A stretch of DNA of 64,000 bases. Source: Marchantia polymorpha subsp. ruderalis. Its lineage: Eukaryota; Streptophyta; Marchantiopsida; Marchantiales; Marchantiaceae. The notes beneath the pieces are model-generated. The model saw only the letters and a program-made list of their open reading frames with translations. It was not told the origin of the DNA and made no database searches. The stretch covers positions 3,931,501 through 3,995,500 of the forward strand of contig AP031355.1 of assembly GCA_037833965.1 (NCBI GenBank). The letters are read 5' to 3'. This document shows positions 25,801 through 39,240 of the stretch, one piece after another; position 1 is the first letter of the stretch, and every line of letters begins with the position of its first letter. Both the position numbers and the translations under genes were made by a program.

Positions 25801-26643
25801 GCCTTGAGCATGCAGACAGAAGTTTATATTACAACAACATCGTTCTTTTGACTTCGTATTAGAATCGCATATGAAATTAGCAATATGGATCCCTAAGATT
25901 GACTCTTATTGACCCCGTGCAGATGGGAAGGAATGGTTCATATTGCTCTTAGGCTTTGGATACTTCAAAGGTGGGGAAGCGTACACGGATCAGATTCAAA
26001 AATTATCAAGGACGAGGACTGGAGTGAGGCATTGCTGCACGTTGCGATTAGAAACCTCGGTGAAAATGACATTCGGTTCAGAAAAGCATGCATGATAGCA
26101 GCCGAGGCCTTGACGGATTCTTGTATTGAGAAACCAGTTAACGTTAGGCAAAACGAGAAGGCCTGCGGCAAGAATTTAGTTCCAAGGTGCGGAGCTCTCG
26201 ATCCCCTAGGTTGTGATTCATGTAGTCAATCTTCACTATCATATTTTCAAAGTCTTATCACCATGGTTGATGAAAGGATCAATTTTTCAGAAGCTTTCAG
26301 CTTAGCTCAGTCTTATTTTAAGAGTTCGAAAGACGAAGGTGATGTTGTAGGCATGGACTATTTAAGGCACGTACCCAACAGTAGTGAGCGCTTCCTAGAT
26401 TCTAGATACTTAGACCCCATCTACCTTCTGCAACATTCCAGCTTTGAGGAGTCAGCATGTGTGCAAATATTGACAAACATGAAGGCTGAGTTCGGACAAG
26501 CATCGATGTTCCATGATGCATCGCAAGTATTCAGGATGATATTGAACCAATATAGGACCATGAGGAGGAAGTATAGGAATGGAATGCTGGCTTTGCATGG
26601 TGGTCTTAGTCAGCAAGAAAACAACGCCGATGAGAAATCTTAG
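22843..26643 (+). CDS. Ribosomal oxygenase-like JmjC/cupin protein (NO66/MINA53 family)
   Basis: The family comprises Fe(II)/2-oxoglutarate oxygenases that hydroxylate histidines of ribosomal proteins, usually in the nucleolus or nucleus. Four exons, 22843-23051, 23479-23712, 23879-25357 and 25923-26643, join in frame at AG|gtaaat, AT|gtgagt and GA|gtgagt donors, giving 880 residues. Residues 1 to about 300 are helical, ARM-repeat-like (for example LGALSLSSSKIHHQVLTKEEII), then FMDFWERLPVLV (about 316) matches the entry of the family's cupin. The iron ligands are seen as HFD (H483, D485) and a distal His in IPRGFPHKA (H547). GKKSWKIF follows the first motif, and SVHLTFGVE (about 627) is a family hallmark before the winged-helix-like C-terminal part. 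A basic patch RKKKKQK (about 596) may direct it to the nucleus. The human proteins are shorter (about 465 and 641); the N-terminal extension is what I recall of plant members. The precise substrate is unknown. Confidence 0.9.
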
Positions 26644-28137
26644 TCTAAAAGTGTGAACGCTCATATAAAGTTACTCAGGTCCATTTGCGCAAGTACTGAC
26701 CCCAGCTTTTCAGCTTCATTCGTCTTGACGCAGTTGTGCACCATCATTGTTCACTGGTCTCTAGAAATTTTTCGTGGGAATGTATCAGCTCTTCAGCGCG
26801 GTGTACGGAGTCACGTTTTAATAAGTTATAACTTGAAGTAAGGTCGTCATTGAACATCTTATGTAAGGAGTGCACATAGACACGGCGAAAGTTGTATGCG
26901 GTGATCAGACTGTAGAACATTATGTTTTACGGAAGGAGATTACGATATGTGCTAAGCCTGAATGTCAGTCTTGGGTACACAACTAAATCATTCGTTAGCA
27001 CAGTAAAAGTGAATGGGTAATTTTGTGCTAGCAGAAACCGTATTTTGTTTCAGGAAGAGGCGGATATTTTGGTATATTCATCTCAGTGGATCGCTCACAC
27101 ATCACTGCAGGTTTTTCTTCGCAGAGCAGAGTGCGAAACCGAAGAGGCTTGTACTTTAAGCTAAATGTAGGGAGACTATCATGATTCACGTACGTTTGTT
27201 TGAAGGGGGTCGTATTTCTAACATCTTATATTCCGTCTGTCTAGTCAGACTCACAATTTTTAAGTTGGCCTATTCCCAACACATGACTTTAAACCCTACA
27301 GTCCGAGCCATAAAAATCAAGAATTTATACGGGACCTCAAGAATTTAATCTGTAAAGTCGCAATTGCCAGTCGGGGATCCCGTAAGTGGAGACCTATCTC
27401 TGCCTATGTGAATGTGAATTACTCATTAGATGTGCTTGGATTCGATGGAAATAGAGAGTGTGACTAGTTTTTGCCCCAAGGTTAACATTTAGTTCTTGTA
27501 ATATTCAATCCATCCAAAACTTTGACGTGGAATGCATTCAAGGAAAGTTTGTCCACGCAACCAAGCTCAAGTTCGAAGTTCCACTAAGTATGTTATGTGG
27601 ATACAGTCAAAGATTATGTTCAAAGTATGGATTGTCTCACTCATGTATATAATGTCTAATATTTGAATTCATATTTAACTTGAGTACGTTGAGTATCTTT
27701 TGTATGCCAAAAATGCTAAGTGAAATATACAGTTTTAAAATTCCGAAATCAAAAATTATTTATTGAAATTTGAATCTGGATTGATTACCTTTCACTGAAT
27801 ATAATTGTGATAGATACGAACGTATATTCTATATTTTTTTATATATCTCAAATTTTGAAATCTAAGTAGATTTTGGTGATTGAAATGCATTCTGATAGAT
27901 ACCTTATTTGAATATTTATTTATAGATCTCTCAACTAAAATTTTATAGAAACCAGACGATTGTTTTAATCAACATAATACTAGGGACTGCATGTGAACAT
28001 TGATGTCAGTCAAACCTGAAAACTATACAGGTTCTTGATTTTTATCTAAAAAAAGAAATATAAAATTATATGGAAAAGCACGGATTTGTGTGAAGGCTAA
28101 TGTGTATAAATTTTGAACACAATGTAAATGAGCCAAA
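26644..28137. other. Intergenic, increasingly AT-rich
   Basis: The first few hundred bases should be the 3' untranslated region of the oxygenase gene. From about 27,640 rightwards the DNA is AT-rich with stops in all frames. No gene, RNA or element was recognised. Confidence 0.5.
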
Positions 28138-28315
28138 AAGCCTGTGATAACCTATGAGTAAATCACATAAACTTACGAAATCACGAGTGACATGTATAGA
28201 CGTCAATCATAACACCTTGCAACACAAAGCATGTAATAACCTATAAGTAAATCACAGAACATCATGAAATCACGAGTGACATGTAAAGACGTCAATCATA
28301 ACACCTTGCAACACA
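28138..28315 (+). repeat. Tandem duplication, 2 x about 89 bp
   Basis: Two head-to-tail copies start near 28138 and 28227. Both contain TAACCTAT(G/A)AGTAAATCACA, then GAAATCACGAGTGACATGTA and GACGTCAATCATAACACC. The copies differ at a handful of positions. It lies in AT-rich intergenic DNA about 630 bp upstream of the next gene's start codon. Confidence 0.85.
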
Positions 28316-28941
28316 TGATGAAAAGAATCTCACATTTGTTATAAATCAATATGTACATTCTATACAACATTCAATGAGTCTTGAATGTTAGACAATGGAA
28401 TGTATCAAGTGGTAATTCTAAATTAATAAATAAATACAATCCATTGTGTAGACATATCAACTGTAAGAAATTATATTTTTTATAAGACCTACCAATCACA
28501 TTTATTTCCAAAACATTGTTGTAATGTTTACAGGTATACCGCTGTTTCACACATGATAATAATAAGGTTTTTTAAAAAGAAATCCAAATTTTTGAGAGAT
28601 GCCAGAATGTTGAGAGATGAATTGGGTAGCTGGTGGACAAAATGTATCTGCAACTGTCGGAACATAAGACCTTGGGGAAGTGAATTCTGTTGGTATAATC
28701 CACCGTCTGGCTCGAGAATGGGTCGGGGAACCCACAACCCGCGGGTGCCTGCGAGAATTGCCTCGTCGGCATTTGGTCCAGTTGGCGAGTGCCACGTCAG
28801 ATTTCACCAGATAAGGATTTCCAGTGCCCAGAATCCACGATGCCGTCGTGCCAAGTGGGCACGGCGGCGCTCGAGAGTCGAGCAAGAGCCCCTCTCGTCG
28901 CACTTCGTCACTTTTGCCATTCCTCTCGCACGGCCGCGACA

Positions 28942-31240
28942 ATGGCTCGCGCTTTGCAGAGCCTCGTGCTCTCCACCTCGTCTGCTTCGTCTTCGTTTCT
29001 TCTGCCCAGGCCCTCCTTGTTCGGGTGAGCTGTGTGATGTGATCTCAGTCGTTGCGTTCACCGATTGCTCTCGTACATGGAATCGATCGCTGGTTCAGTT
29101 CAGCTCGGACCATTGCGGCCGCAGATTGTGGTTTCACATTCTTGGTTGCGGGCGTGCGTCGTTTTTTGTGGTGTGCAGAGATGAGCTACGGTCAAAGAGA
29201 AGCAATGTGGCTTTCTGCCAGCGGCAATCGCCGGTGGGCGCAGCTGTGGCATCATCAGCAGGTTTCTCTCGAACGCAACTTTGTGAGTCTTTTTGCTGGT
29301 TGGTTGTCAGTTCATATGCAGTTAAGCAGCAGACTGCTCATGTTTTCTACGGACTGACTTCTATGAATTGTTCTGGCCATCTGCCTCCTGGAGTTCGGCG
29401 GTAGACTGTTCTGGATACACTCTGCTACATGCTGATATTGTGAATTTGTGATGCAATGATGGCCGAAACTTGTCCTTCCAATATCCCACCAGCATCTTCT
29501 TACTCTGTTTCGCTAAGAGAGAACCAACCGTAGCACATGAATCGTTGGGATTTTCTTTCCCCCTGACTGTGATCGCAACTGAAGGGATAGAATCTATTTG
29601 GTAATTTAAGCGCTTTTGCAACAAGCCATGGTCTAAACTTGCTGCTCATTTATCTGGCATACTTTGTTCGATACCATCAGCTTGAAGAAACGTATTACAG
29701 CTGACTGCTTGCTCCTGACACTTCATTGTTTGACCGACTCCTTTTATAAAAAATGTGGAGATGATTCTTTTATGAACTGCAAGTAGCTCGTGATTTGATT
29801 CGGTGACAGGGAGAAAATTTATTCTCGAAGGCAGTGTCTATGACAAGCTTCCCAATTTGTGAACTGCTCTTGTTTTTTCGTCTTTCCCAGAGCCAAAATG
29901 GAAGCAGAAACTTGCTGCAGCTGATGAGCATGCAGCTGCGACTCGACAAGCCACCGCGCTGGTAGGTGATGACAGGCCTTGTAGGATTTTTCTGGTTCAT
30001 TCAGTTAATGACACCAAGCAACGCATTCATATCGTGACGAGGTGTCTTCTAAATTGTTGTTTTCCTCATTTCCCGTCGCAGGCACAAGAGGAATACTTCA
30101 AGAAACAAGCTGAGCAACGCAGGCAACAAGCTGGAGCTGGTTTAGTCGAGAAACTGGACAGCATGGAATACACTCCCTATCTCACCGAAGAGGGGCTAAT
30201 TGCGGACATCACTAAACCTGACATTAAGGCTAGTGTTTATGCTATTTTCGATGATGCAAAGACGCTACAGTACGTCGGCGTCACGAGGCAGGTGAGTGCT
30301 GACGCTGAATCCTGTACACCACAAAGGAAACTGAAGTAAATGTACCGCAGCAACGCAGTGGATGGTTTGGGCTCATTTTGACCGTGATAACAGGTATACC
30401 AGAGCATGCGATTACATTTCGCTAGGTTTCCATCAAAATGCTTCTACGTCAAAGTACAACATCTGTCGAGACCCAGTCGAGCCCTTCTTGAGGGAATTCG
30501 TGACCAGTGGATCGCTGACAATGGCTCTCCTCCACCTGGAAACGATAATGGAGAGATGCAAAATAGATGGGAAAACCCGTTGGACTGCAAGGTTTTTATG
30601 ACTGGTAAAGTTTCGAACCTTCATAACCCGACCCCATCAACAACTTCAATTCTGAATCATCACTGTGTCTTCCTTCTCCTTCTCCTGTGTTCAACGAGTC
30701 GAGATAGAATTTGTTTATCACAATCACGTATATCGAACCCGAGGAGCACAGTCATCAGACTTTTCTTTCCTACTGCCAGATGTGCTGAGAACTTATGGGC
30801 TATGGTGTAGAACGGATTCAGTAGTGTGAGCACATGATTGACTGGTATATTTTCATCACGTCAGAAACCCACTCTTTTCTATAACCTGATCGATTATGAT
30901 ATGGTTGCACTAGAAAGGATCAAGACGTAGTCTTATACTTGGAAGGTATCTTTAAAGAGTTTGATTTTTTATGGTTCACACAGATGAAGAGATGCGGTTA
31001 CTTGAAGAAGCTGCCCCAGGTCCACCCAAAGCAGCTGTTTTAAAGAATGTTGCGCGGAGGATAGAGAAGACATTGATGGCAGCTTTCGAAGAGCGTAAGT
31101 GTACAGACAAGCTGCGGTTCGAGCCGAAACTGAAAGACAGAGGCCTGCTAGACTTGAAGGGTGTTGTCATTAAGCCCGACAGTTCCGTTCCCACCTCCAC
31201 GCCCAAGTCGAAAGAAGCTCAGGCACCCTCAGCTGCGTGA
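28942..31240 (+). CDS. Predicted plastid protein with GIY-YIG-like domain
   Basis: Six exons, 28942-29024, 29179-29261, 29891-29961, 30082-30291, 30394-30604 and 30984-31240, join in frame at GT/AG sites to give 304 residues. Residues 1 to about 55 (MARALQSLVLSTSSASSSFLLPRP..., Ser/Ala/Arg-rich, few acidic residues) look like a chloroplast transit peptide. A Gln/Glu/Lys-rich helix follows (about 80-96, QEEYFKKQAEQRRQQ). The GIY-YIG-like core is at about 130-185: VYAIFDDAKTLQYVGVTRQVYQS, with VYAI and YVGVTR standing for the two signature motifs, then SRPSRALLEGIRDQW. A conserved tail includes GSPPPGND, RWENPLDCKVFM and a late basic helix. GIY-YIG domains cut DNA in repair and homing enzymes; whether this plant protein is a nuclease is unknown. 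The ATG has A at -3 and G at +4. No joining problem remains. Confidence 0.85.
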
Positions 31241-34200
31241 AATCTTCTAAAGGCAGCTGGTTTATATGCAAACACCATCGATATCCAACCTGCCAGAATG
31301 CCGACCTGATTTGAGGTGGCGAGGACGGGAGCAAACTCAACATCATCGAATGTGGGAGTTAACTTCATGAGAGCTGCCTTCACTTCTCATCAAGACAGCC
31401 AAGGTCTGCAACTCCTGCAGTCTCGGTTCCAACGACAGAGTCTCGTAAGGCTTCTAACTAGACTGCTTAGATCAGATCCGATATGGATCTTCCGAAGCTA
31501 TTGACGTTATCAAACTTCAGTATCAAGCTCTTGTTGTTTTCGCCCGCGATTACATGTGCGTCATCACTTTTCATCATATCTTTGGCGTATTTTAGGATAC
31601 TGCCGCTCAAATTTGGAACTACAGCATTGTAGGCGATGCAGAGAACAGAACACAATGTAGTGTACAGTAGTCATACGTAGCGTTCCGTCTCCACTGGACA
31701 ATATTATGGAATTTGTTGTACCAGGGAACAAAATTTGAAGCTTTGCACAGCTGCCTCACACGTTCAGGAGAGGACTGAGCTTGGAAGGAGGGTGGGAATT
31801 CTCACGAGAATACTGGCAGAGATGAATGCCAATCTGTTAAGTATCTGCGTATGATGCTGTCACCAATCCTCGTGTTGTACCATCTAAGCAATACTTTTTC
31901 TATGTGACATTTGCTGGCCCAGAGACCCGGATAACAGTCTTGAGATCTTACACTTGCGGATGGTTAGACCGAAGCCCACCACCACCAGACGCCTTCATTG
32001 TGATGTTACCTGCGATAAAAACGTCTGGTAAGCAGGACTTTACGAGCCCGATGATCACGAACGAGGACCGACTTTTCACAAACCCCAGAGTATCTCGTAA
32101 TTCACTCGTTCTGCACCACTCGCCGTGGGTCGTGGGCTGAGGGTACGGGCTTCTGGTTTGTCTATAACACTGTTTATACTCTCGATTCCTAACATATATA
32201 CAACCATCTTCTCTCAACTAAATGCCCATCTATCCCTCCAAAATTCGACCTCACTTCCGACGTATCATCCTTTTCTTCTTCTAAGTTGTAAGCCGAACAT
32301 GTTGCCCATGAACATGACACGGTCGAAGTGTGGCAGGAGAATGCTTATGGTCAGATTTCTTCATCTCATGGCTCCAACCCGTAACCTGTGAAAAACCAAG
32401 GTACTCGGCCCTCGAAAGTCTGGTCTCAGTCCATCTCCGCATGTGGACAATATATATCATAAGTACTCTTTATTTCAAATGCGCACTGGCCGCCCGTAGA
32501 TTATTTACACCCTGTTTCCCTGCAGTAAACAAATTAAGTCGTCCACAATCGGTCTGACTCTACAGATGGAGAATAGAAGTTGCGTGCCCACAGAAAAATG
32601 AAGGGCAAAATATCGCGAAGTTCGCGATCATTGTAGCGAAGTGTCAACACAATTATGCGTACTGAATCTGTGCGAGACTCGACGACTGTCTCGAGAATCT
32701 GAATTACGTTTCAAAATCAATCGGAGACGTGGTCAGTCCGAAGACGCCAGATTTTATCAGTTTCGGAGCCACATAGAGTCGACCACGAGTTGCTTGCAGG
32801 TTGGAGCAGAGGACTCGAAAGACTGAAAGAATCTCGCGTGCTTTCTCTGCCCGTAAAATGCCAGTTCCCATGCAGAAGGTTGGTCTCAAGCACTCTACCG
32901 CCTCGAGGTCTGTGGTCTGTGCTGGGCACTTCCATTTCGGCTCAAAGGATTGTGAACATTCCACCTGACACTTGGTGTCAGGCAGTTGCCAAACGAGCAG
33001 GGAAGCAGGCAGCAGTCGCGAGGTGAGGGAGGCTGATTTGCCCAGACATCAAAACAAAAGAAAAGCATTTGATCTGCAAAACGCTTGACAACGCATGCTT
33101 GTCGCAACGATGGAAGTCCGAAGTCGGCACGAGAATGTTCTGGGCCTGGAGATATTACGACTCCCGGCCTGATCTGAGTATGGTACACTTGTCCTGGACC
33201 GCTCGGACTCCTTCAGACCTGCCAGATCACCTCATGCGCTGTCAAAATTTCTATGCGCCATCTTGGTTCCGATTCTCGTCATCCTTGGGTTCTCCTGGGG
33301 TAGCTCCAAATGTGGCCTTCCGAGTATATATAAAAAATTATTGCGCAGTCAACACACCAGGTATCTTTTTGCCTTCCGAGGCATCTGAGAAATTCGCCAT
33401 AACAGCGAATCTGCTTCTGCTGAAGCGTACAATGATTTCACAGTATGACCGAGCGATACTGCGTTGCTCAAAGCGTGAGACTGAGCATCTATCATCGATT
33501 TCATAACTGATGGCCAAAGCTCACCCCTACTGCAATGCAGCTACGAAGGACCAAATAATACAGCGCGAAGGATGGCGATCAACAGCTTCTTGATTTGGTC
33601 TTAAACCGAGGTACTCATTCGCTCAGCATTCGCATTTCTTTGATCCGATCTGATGGACAGCATGTCGGAGAAAGATGTGCCTCTGAAGCTACGCAGTGTT
33701 TGTGTGTGAGAATCGAGGAATTAATATTTCTTAATCTCGCTACACACGCAGTCAACAAAATTAATATCAACCATCCCCAAAAATGACTCCGAGGATCTTT
33801 CGGCGGAAAGCTGGCTCTCGAATCCTATGTAGGAACAAAGAAGGCGAAACTTTCGAATATTCAATTGCAGTGTTCCATTTTTCTCTGGGCAATATGTGCG
33901 AAAATAGTTCTACTTTCTACTAGTTCCCATCACACTAGAAGTGCGAATCCGACTGCTTTTCGTATGTGAAAGGTGTGACGCCTTTCAGATCCACAGATCT
34001 AAAAGGCAAATTTCAGATGCAAATTTCAACGTTGTAAATATCAAGGATCGCACCAAGTAACATAGCAAAAAGGATATGTTGAAAACTTCGGGTCGTCTAA
34101 GAAGCCTATGCGTTCGGAACAAAGGAGAAAGACGATTCGTTGGGTCTCTTCTGGCAAACTTTACCCATACCGAAAGATTACAGTCGACTTCTCTGACGTG

Positions 34201-36780
34201 TTAGTCCAGCATGCTTTCTGTCCCATGCTGGGAAACAGCTTAGGTGAAGTGGAAAGGAATGCCAGGAAAACCACAGCTCAAAGAGTTGATGCCCTCACAG
34301 TGGAGCGTTCACGCAACACCTCCAAAAACGAAAATATACCACAGCAACGAAGCAAACATTTCCTTTCGCACAGGTTCACACGTTTCGATGTCTTCTTCTT
34401 AAAGATACCTTCAAGGTAAATACTGACTTCCAGCACATGCGACATTTGTATCACATATAATGAGGTTCAAGGTCTGGTCAACTCAGTCCATATGCCGAGA
34501 ATTCGGTCTCGAGCGTCTTGTGCAACCAAAGCACTGGACTTGCAACTGGATGAAGACTGTCGAAGTGCCATCAGTTCATATATCATGCTATATCCGCTGT
34601 GCAGCTGTATCCTCCTGCCCTTCGTCGGTTGTAGCCTTATGCTTCGCTTGTATGCCATGCCCATGCTTGATACGTTGCCAAGCCCTTTTGTTAATCAAGG
34701 TCTTTTCTGCATAACGTTTCGACATCTCTCTCTCTAATAGCAGGTACAGAACATCTACCAACGTAAGTCTTCACCTCCTTTGAGATCGAGTGATCGAATA
34801 TGGAGATCAGCATCCGATAAAAAAGAGAAAGATAAGGAAAGCAACATTGACTGCTTGAATTGCATTTGTGCACGGACTGTTCCACATAAGGTACTAGTAG
34901 TGTTCACTCCTATATTTGTGAGGAGAAAACGTAAAAACGAGGAGCATTTTAATTTTTTTTATTTCATTTAACCATACAAAAAAGATTTGTGTCTTCATAT
35001 CTAAATTTATGATCCATGGTTTCTTAGGAACTTCCCTGTTGCCTAAAGTGGAACACATCCAGTAAGAGCCTGATGTTGAGGTTCATAACGATTATTAGCC
35101 AGAAAAATCTAATGGCGGCATACATTTTCGGCGAAAAGAACATCAAGGTCAGAGCACTTTTGCATCCGGTCGTCCAAGGGACACGGAAAACTGGGGACTA
35201 CGTACCGACGTTTGTCACCATCTCGTGTACAAACCACAACGGGTGATCAGGTACAAGGTCCTTGTTGTACTTCCAATACTATGGGAAAAGGGTGTACCTC
35301 CTAAGCAAGAGATATTGTTGGCCTTAATCAAAGTATGCTGTAATAACCCCACCATTTTATGTTCTTCCAGTAGTACCACCGACCTGCATCAAACGGCATG
35401 AAACTTGGCGTTTTTGCAGAATCAGGCACTTGAGGTTTTCAGTAACCTGAGTTCCAAGTCAGGTGTACATGGAGTTGATAAGTTTATTTCTGCAACGAAA
35501 ATCGTCATTAGAGAAAAGACAGTGAGGAGCCGAGAAGGGGAAGCAGACATCTCGTCCGTCAGTGGTCACAGAAGCCAGAGGGAAAGGGTGCTGTCTCACC
35601 TGCAGGGGGGCACCCTGCCAGATGACCGGAGACCAGCCGGCGATCTACTTAGCTGTACATGGATTCCGTTCCGTTCAGTCTGACACGACCGATCTCTCTT
35701 CCTTCGCGTTCTGGAATCCATTCCGGGTGACTCCTATACCAACAGACGACCCAGAAGATACCTGTTAATTGTATAGGAGTGGCCACGGTCAATCGATTCA
35801 ATGTCTTGTACAAAATACTCACCATGCTTCACTTTCAGAAAGAAGGTGTCTGATTGCGAACTTATCAATATCAAGTATAAAACTTGTAAGGAAAATACGT
35901 TGGCCATCTGAGCTGCAAGCAATTGTCAGTCATGTTATCCTTTCTGCTATCTCCGCATCGATGATGTCAACCATCACTGATATCAAATACAGATTTCTCA
36001 TCTGACTAGCTGCAGGAAGATTTTCAGTACACAGGTGCTTCTCAGGGCAGGTGGCTCCGTGTCCAAAGCGGACTAAAGCCTTCTTCAACGCTACTATAAA
36101 ATGTTGTTCTCGTGGTATAGCAAAGTTAAAGTACTTTTTTTGTTGCAACACCGAGTACATGTACTCATTACGAAGGGCGGCCTGAAAAAAAATTACAAGG
36201 TGTACCAATACAGTAAGGGTTCCAATTATACTTGCAAGTGAGTAGCGAATTATATACAGTCACATATTTATAAAGTAAAATTTGTATTATGTTGTCCAAA
36301 TTCTAGATCAAATTTCCTAACTATCAATTTTCTCCATTTTTGTGAGTACGTAGATCGCTCGATGTACAATAAAGCGACCTTCCGTTTCCATGTTGTTCCA
36401 ACGTTCAAACAGAGCTATTTATATCAACAAGCACATTTACTTCACTGCATATAAGGTGGGCTTGTAAGTTCGAGAGGTAACAGGTCTATCAGCCATGAAT
36501 ACAAACTTGGACCGCTGAGGCCACTTTTCAGTGTCTGTTCACCATATTATAATAGTCTATGCAATCATTATTCAAAAGTTCTGCTGCCTATGCGTTGGAT
36601 TCTAACTTAAGGAGCATAGTGGGAGTCGACAGGCTGGACCAGACACGAGTGAAAACGATAAGAAAAGCAAAACACTGTTCAAAACATATTCAGAAGCTCA
36701 CCTGTAAGGTCAATTCACCAGAGGATTTGCTGTACTTACAGGAGCAGTAGATCCCCACTGCCTCATATTTCTCGCACTAG
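31241..36780. other. Unassigned intergenic DNA
   Basis: The first part is the likely 3' untranslated region of the GIY-YIG gene. Beyond it, open frames of at most about 145 codons occur on both strands (for example 33069-33506) with no domain recognised. Moderately GC-rich patches near 32.6-33.3 kb could be part of a decayed element or an unrecognised exon. No structural RNA was seen. Confidence 0.45.
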
Positions 36781-38329
36781 ATCGATAGATAAATTGAAGT
36801 GAATATGAAGATGGTATGTTTCGAATACATGCCGTGAGAAAAAAGTTAAAATGAAACAATTTATAGTCTTAGCTTCTATGGCCTTGGGAAAATCTTTGCA
36901 AGATACAAAAAGCCGAGATTCAAGGATAAAGTCCACAACCCTTGAAAACTCAAGGGGTATAATAAATAAATTTAAGCTACATGATCATGGCATAGGATAG
37001 GTGCATGACAGATGGTTGTTGAGGATACAAGAGTATGAAGGTCTTTCTGATGGCCTCCATCGAAGAAACAACTTTTTTCTTTCTGTCAAGTACGAGGAAT
37101 GCGCTGTTTCATGAATAGTGGAAAAGTGGGAGCTATTTCATAGACTCAAAGGAGTAGATCGAAAGTCTTATTGAATATAGTGTTGAAACCATCAACTTGT
37201 GTTGTAATCACTTCATGTATACTCAGAACCCGCGCTCCAAACACTGAAATTTCTGAAAGGTTCAAAATTTTTCCTACAATTTAGCAATTGAAAAACTGAT
37301 ACCTTAGAAAGGTGGCCAAATGGAGAGCAAAAAGGACTGAAGACACCATCAAGCCGGACAAGGAAGAAGCTGAATTAGAAACCATCGATTCTTCGTTGAT
37401 ATAATATTGGATGAAATTTGTATTGATTTTATGCCTTCTTCATACTTTTTGATTATTTTTCTGTCTAGACGATTTTTAAATACTATTATCAGAATATAAA
37501 AACCAAAATACAGCAAATAAAAATTCATCTTACAATTTGGTTTGAATTTCTAGATAAAATATTATCAAAATATTTTTTTTAAACTTAAAAATTTTAATTT
37601 GATAATTTTTTGGTCATAGAAACTTGATAAAATATTTCAATGATATATGATCAAATTCAGATCATCTTTATTCCTATTTATAATATTTTTTCAAAAGTCT
37701 TCGAGCATATACACCTGAATGAAATTGTAAGTCTACTTTCATCATGATTTCTCTAATGAACGTAGATTCAAACATAATTCATGTCATGCAAAAATCTGTT
37801 TTATTATACAAGTATAATTATTTTCAAATTGTTAATGAGATATATTGAACTTTTTTTAAAAGTGTTCAATTTATGTCTCAATGATGAAAATTAGATTGAT
37901 AACATAATTTTTGCATTTAAATATTATATACTAAAAATTTTAAGATAAAATAATAAAAAAAGTTAAAATTTTACAAGAAATTAAAAAATAATCACAATAT
38001 AAATAACATAAATATTATTTATTAATATTTTGAAAGTAAAATAAAATTCACGATGCAAAAAATGCTGATCATTTAAAATTGGAGTGAATATAAGTGAATA
38101 TTTTAATGCATCATTGACATTAAAGTCATGATTTTTAGACTACTTCTCAAACGTTAATCAATGAAACTGTAGAAAAACATTTAAAACAGCAAAATCTTGA
38201 ATCTCATACGATTTTATTTTATTTCGTATTTCATACATTTTTATTCAACACTTTCAAATTTTAAAGTATAAATCTGTATGTATTTTGTATAATTTGTAGA
38301 TCTTTCAACAAGCTACAAAGAGTTGTGGA
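36781..38329. other. AT-rich intergenic tract
   Basis: Very AT-rich from about 37,380 to 38,320, with long A and T runs and stops in all frames. No gene or element could be read. It may be matrix-attachment-like or just decayed repeat sequence; the sequence does not say which. Confidence 0.5.
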
Positions 38330-39240
38330 GGGTGCGGCTAGTTATCTCTCACCTGGAGCTAATTAGCCCTCACTCTACTATATTGAGGTCGCTCATTTAT
38401 ATACTCGGGTTATAGGATCCGTTCGATGAAAAAAAAACTTCGCGAGTTTTCAGTCTTTCTGATCGATCATTTCTTTTTCCCAAATCTAGAGCATATTTGT
38501 GCCCAGCATTTTATAGTTTCACAGACTCTACATTGCCATGCTCCATGAAACCGGGTCGACTCCCAAGTTCATTAGATACCAAGAGCACATCCAAAGTGTG
38601 CCCAGCCTCAGACTAGAATAAAAACTGATCCTCAAGTATAAGCCAGACAACTTTATGAAACTAGCATCTTGGTCAACTGAACCTGTAGCTCGATCGAAAG
38701 CAGCACGGAGTTGAACTATAATCCAGGCAACTTTATGAAACTAGCATCTTGGTCGACTGAACCAGTAGCTCGATCGAAAGCAACACGGAGTTGAACGAAG
38801 TTATCACCCACAAGAAGTAAGCTACATGGGTAATCAACAAGCTTGGATGGCAGAACTCACTGCTTTGAATGTCGTAGAGTGAACGGTTAGCCAATAAGTG
38901 CCACTGCGATTTTGGTCAGCCATAAACATATGATCTTTGAAGTACCCTCACTTACCTTAACTAATACAGCGGCATGTTTGAGGGCAGTTTAGAATTGACA
39001 AACATTATTATTATTTTCACTCCACTAGCCGCCCCCATTGTGGATTGATAATGTAATGGACATCACTACTAGTATTCAGTTTTTTTACAAACAATACTTC
39101 AATGTGAGAATGCCGAAGTTGGTCATGCTTTATATGTATGTGATCCGCACAACCCTATAATCCGAGTGATCCAATAAGTGACATCCGTATTGTAGAGTGA
39201 GTGCTAATTAGACCAGGTGAGGGATAACTATCCGCCCCCA
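38330..39240. mobile_element. Non-autonomous DNA transposon with long inverted ends
   Basis: The left end, about 38330-38420 (GGGTGCGGCTAGTTATCTCTC...), pairs with the right end, about 39140-39240, read on the other strand (TGGGGGCGGATAGTTATCCCTC...), with clear similarity over about 90 bp including CTAATTAG and CACTCTAC. TTGTGGA lies just outside both ends (38323-38329 and 39241-39247), a possible target duplication, perhaps of 7 to 9 bp. The interior has no transposase frame. Long inverted ends without coding capacity fit a Mutator-like or other MITE-like element, but the superfamily is not fixed. Tandem duplications complicate the interior and the right end, as listed separately. Confidence 0.65.
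38636..38795 (+). repeat. Tandem duplication, 2 x 80 bp
   Basis: Head-to-tail copies of 80 bp start near 38636 and 38716. Both contain ACTTTATGAAACTAGCATCT, then TTGGTC(A/G)ACTGAACC and GTAGCTCGATCGAAAGCA. They differ at only a few positions, so the event is recent. They lie inside the inverted-end element. Confidence 0.9.

Noticed and set aside
28138-28315. CRISPR-like repeat array
   Set aside because: Only two long head-to-tail copies without spacers in a eukaryotic nuclear setting; it is a plain tandem duplication.
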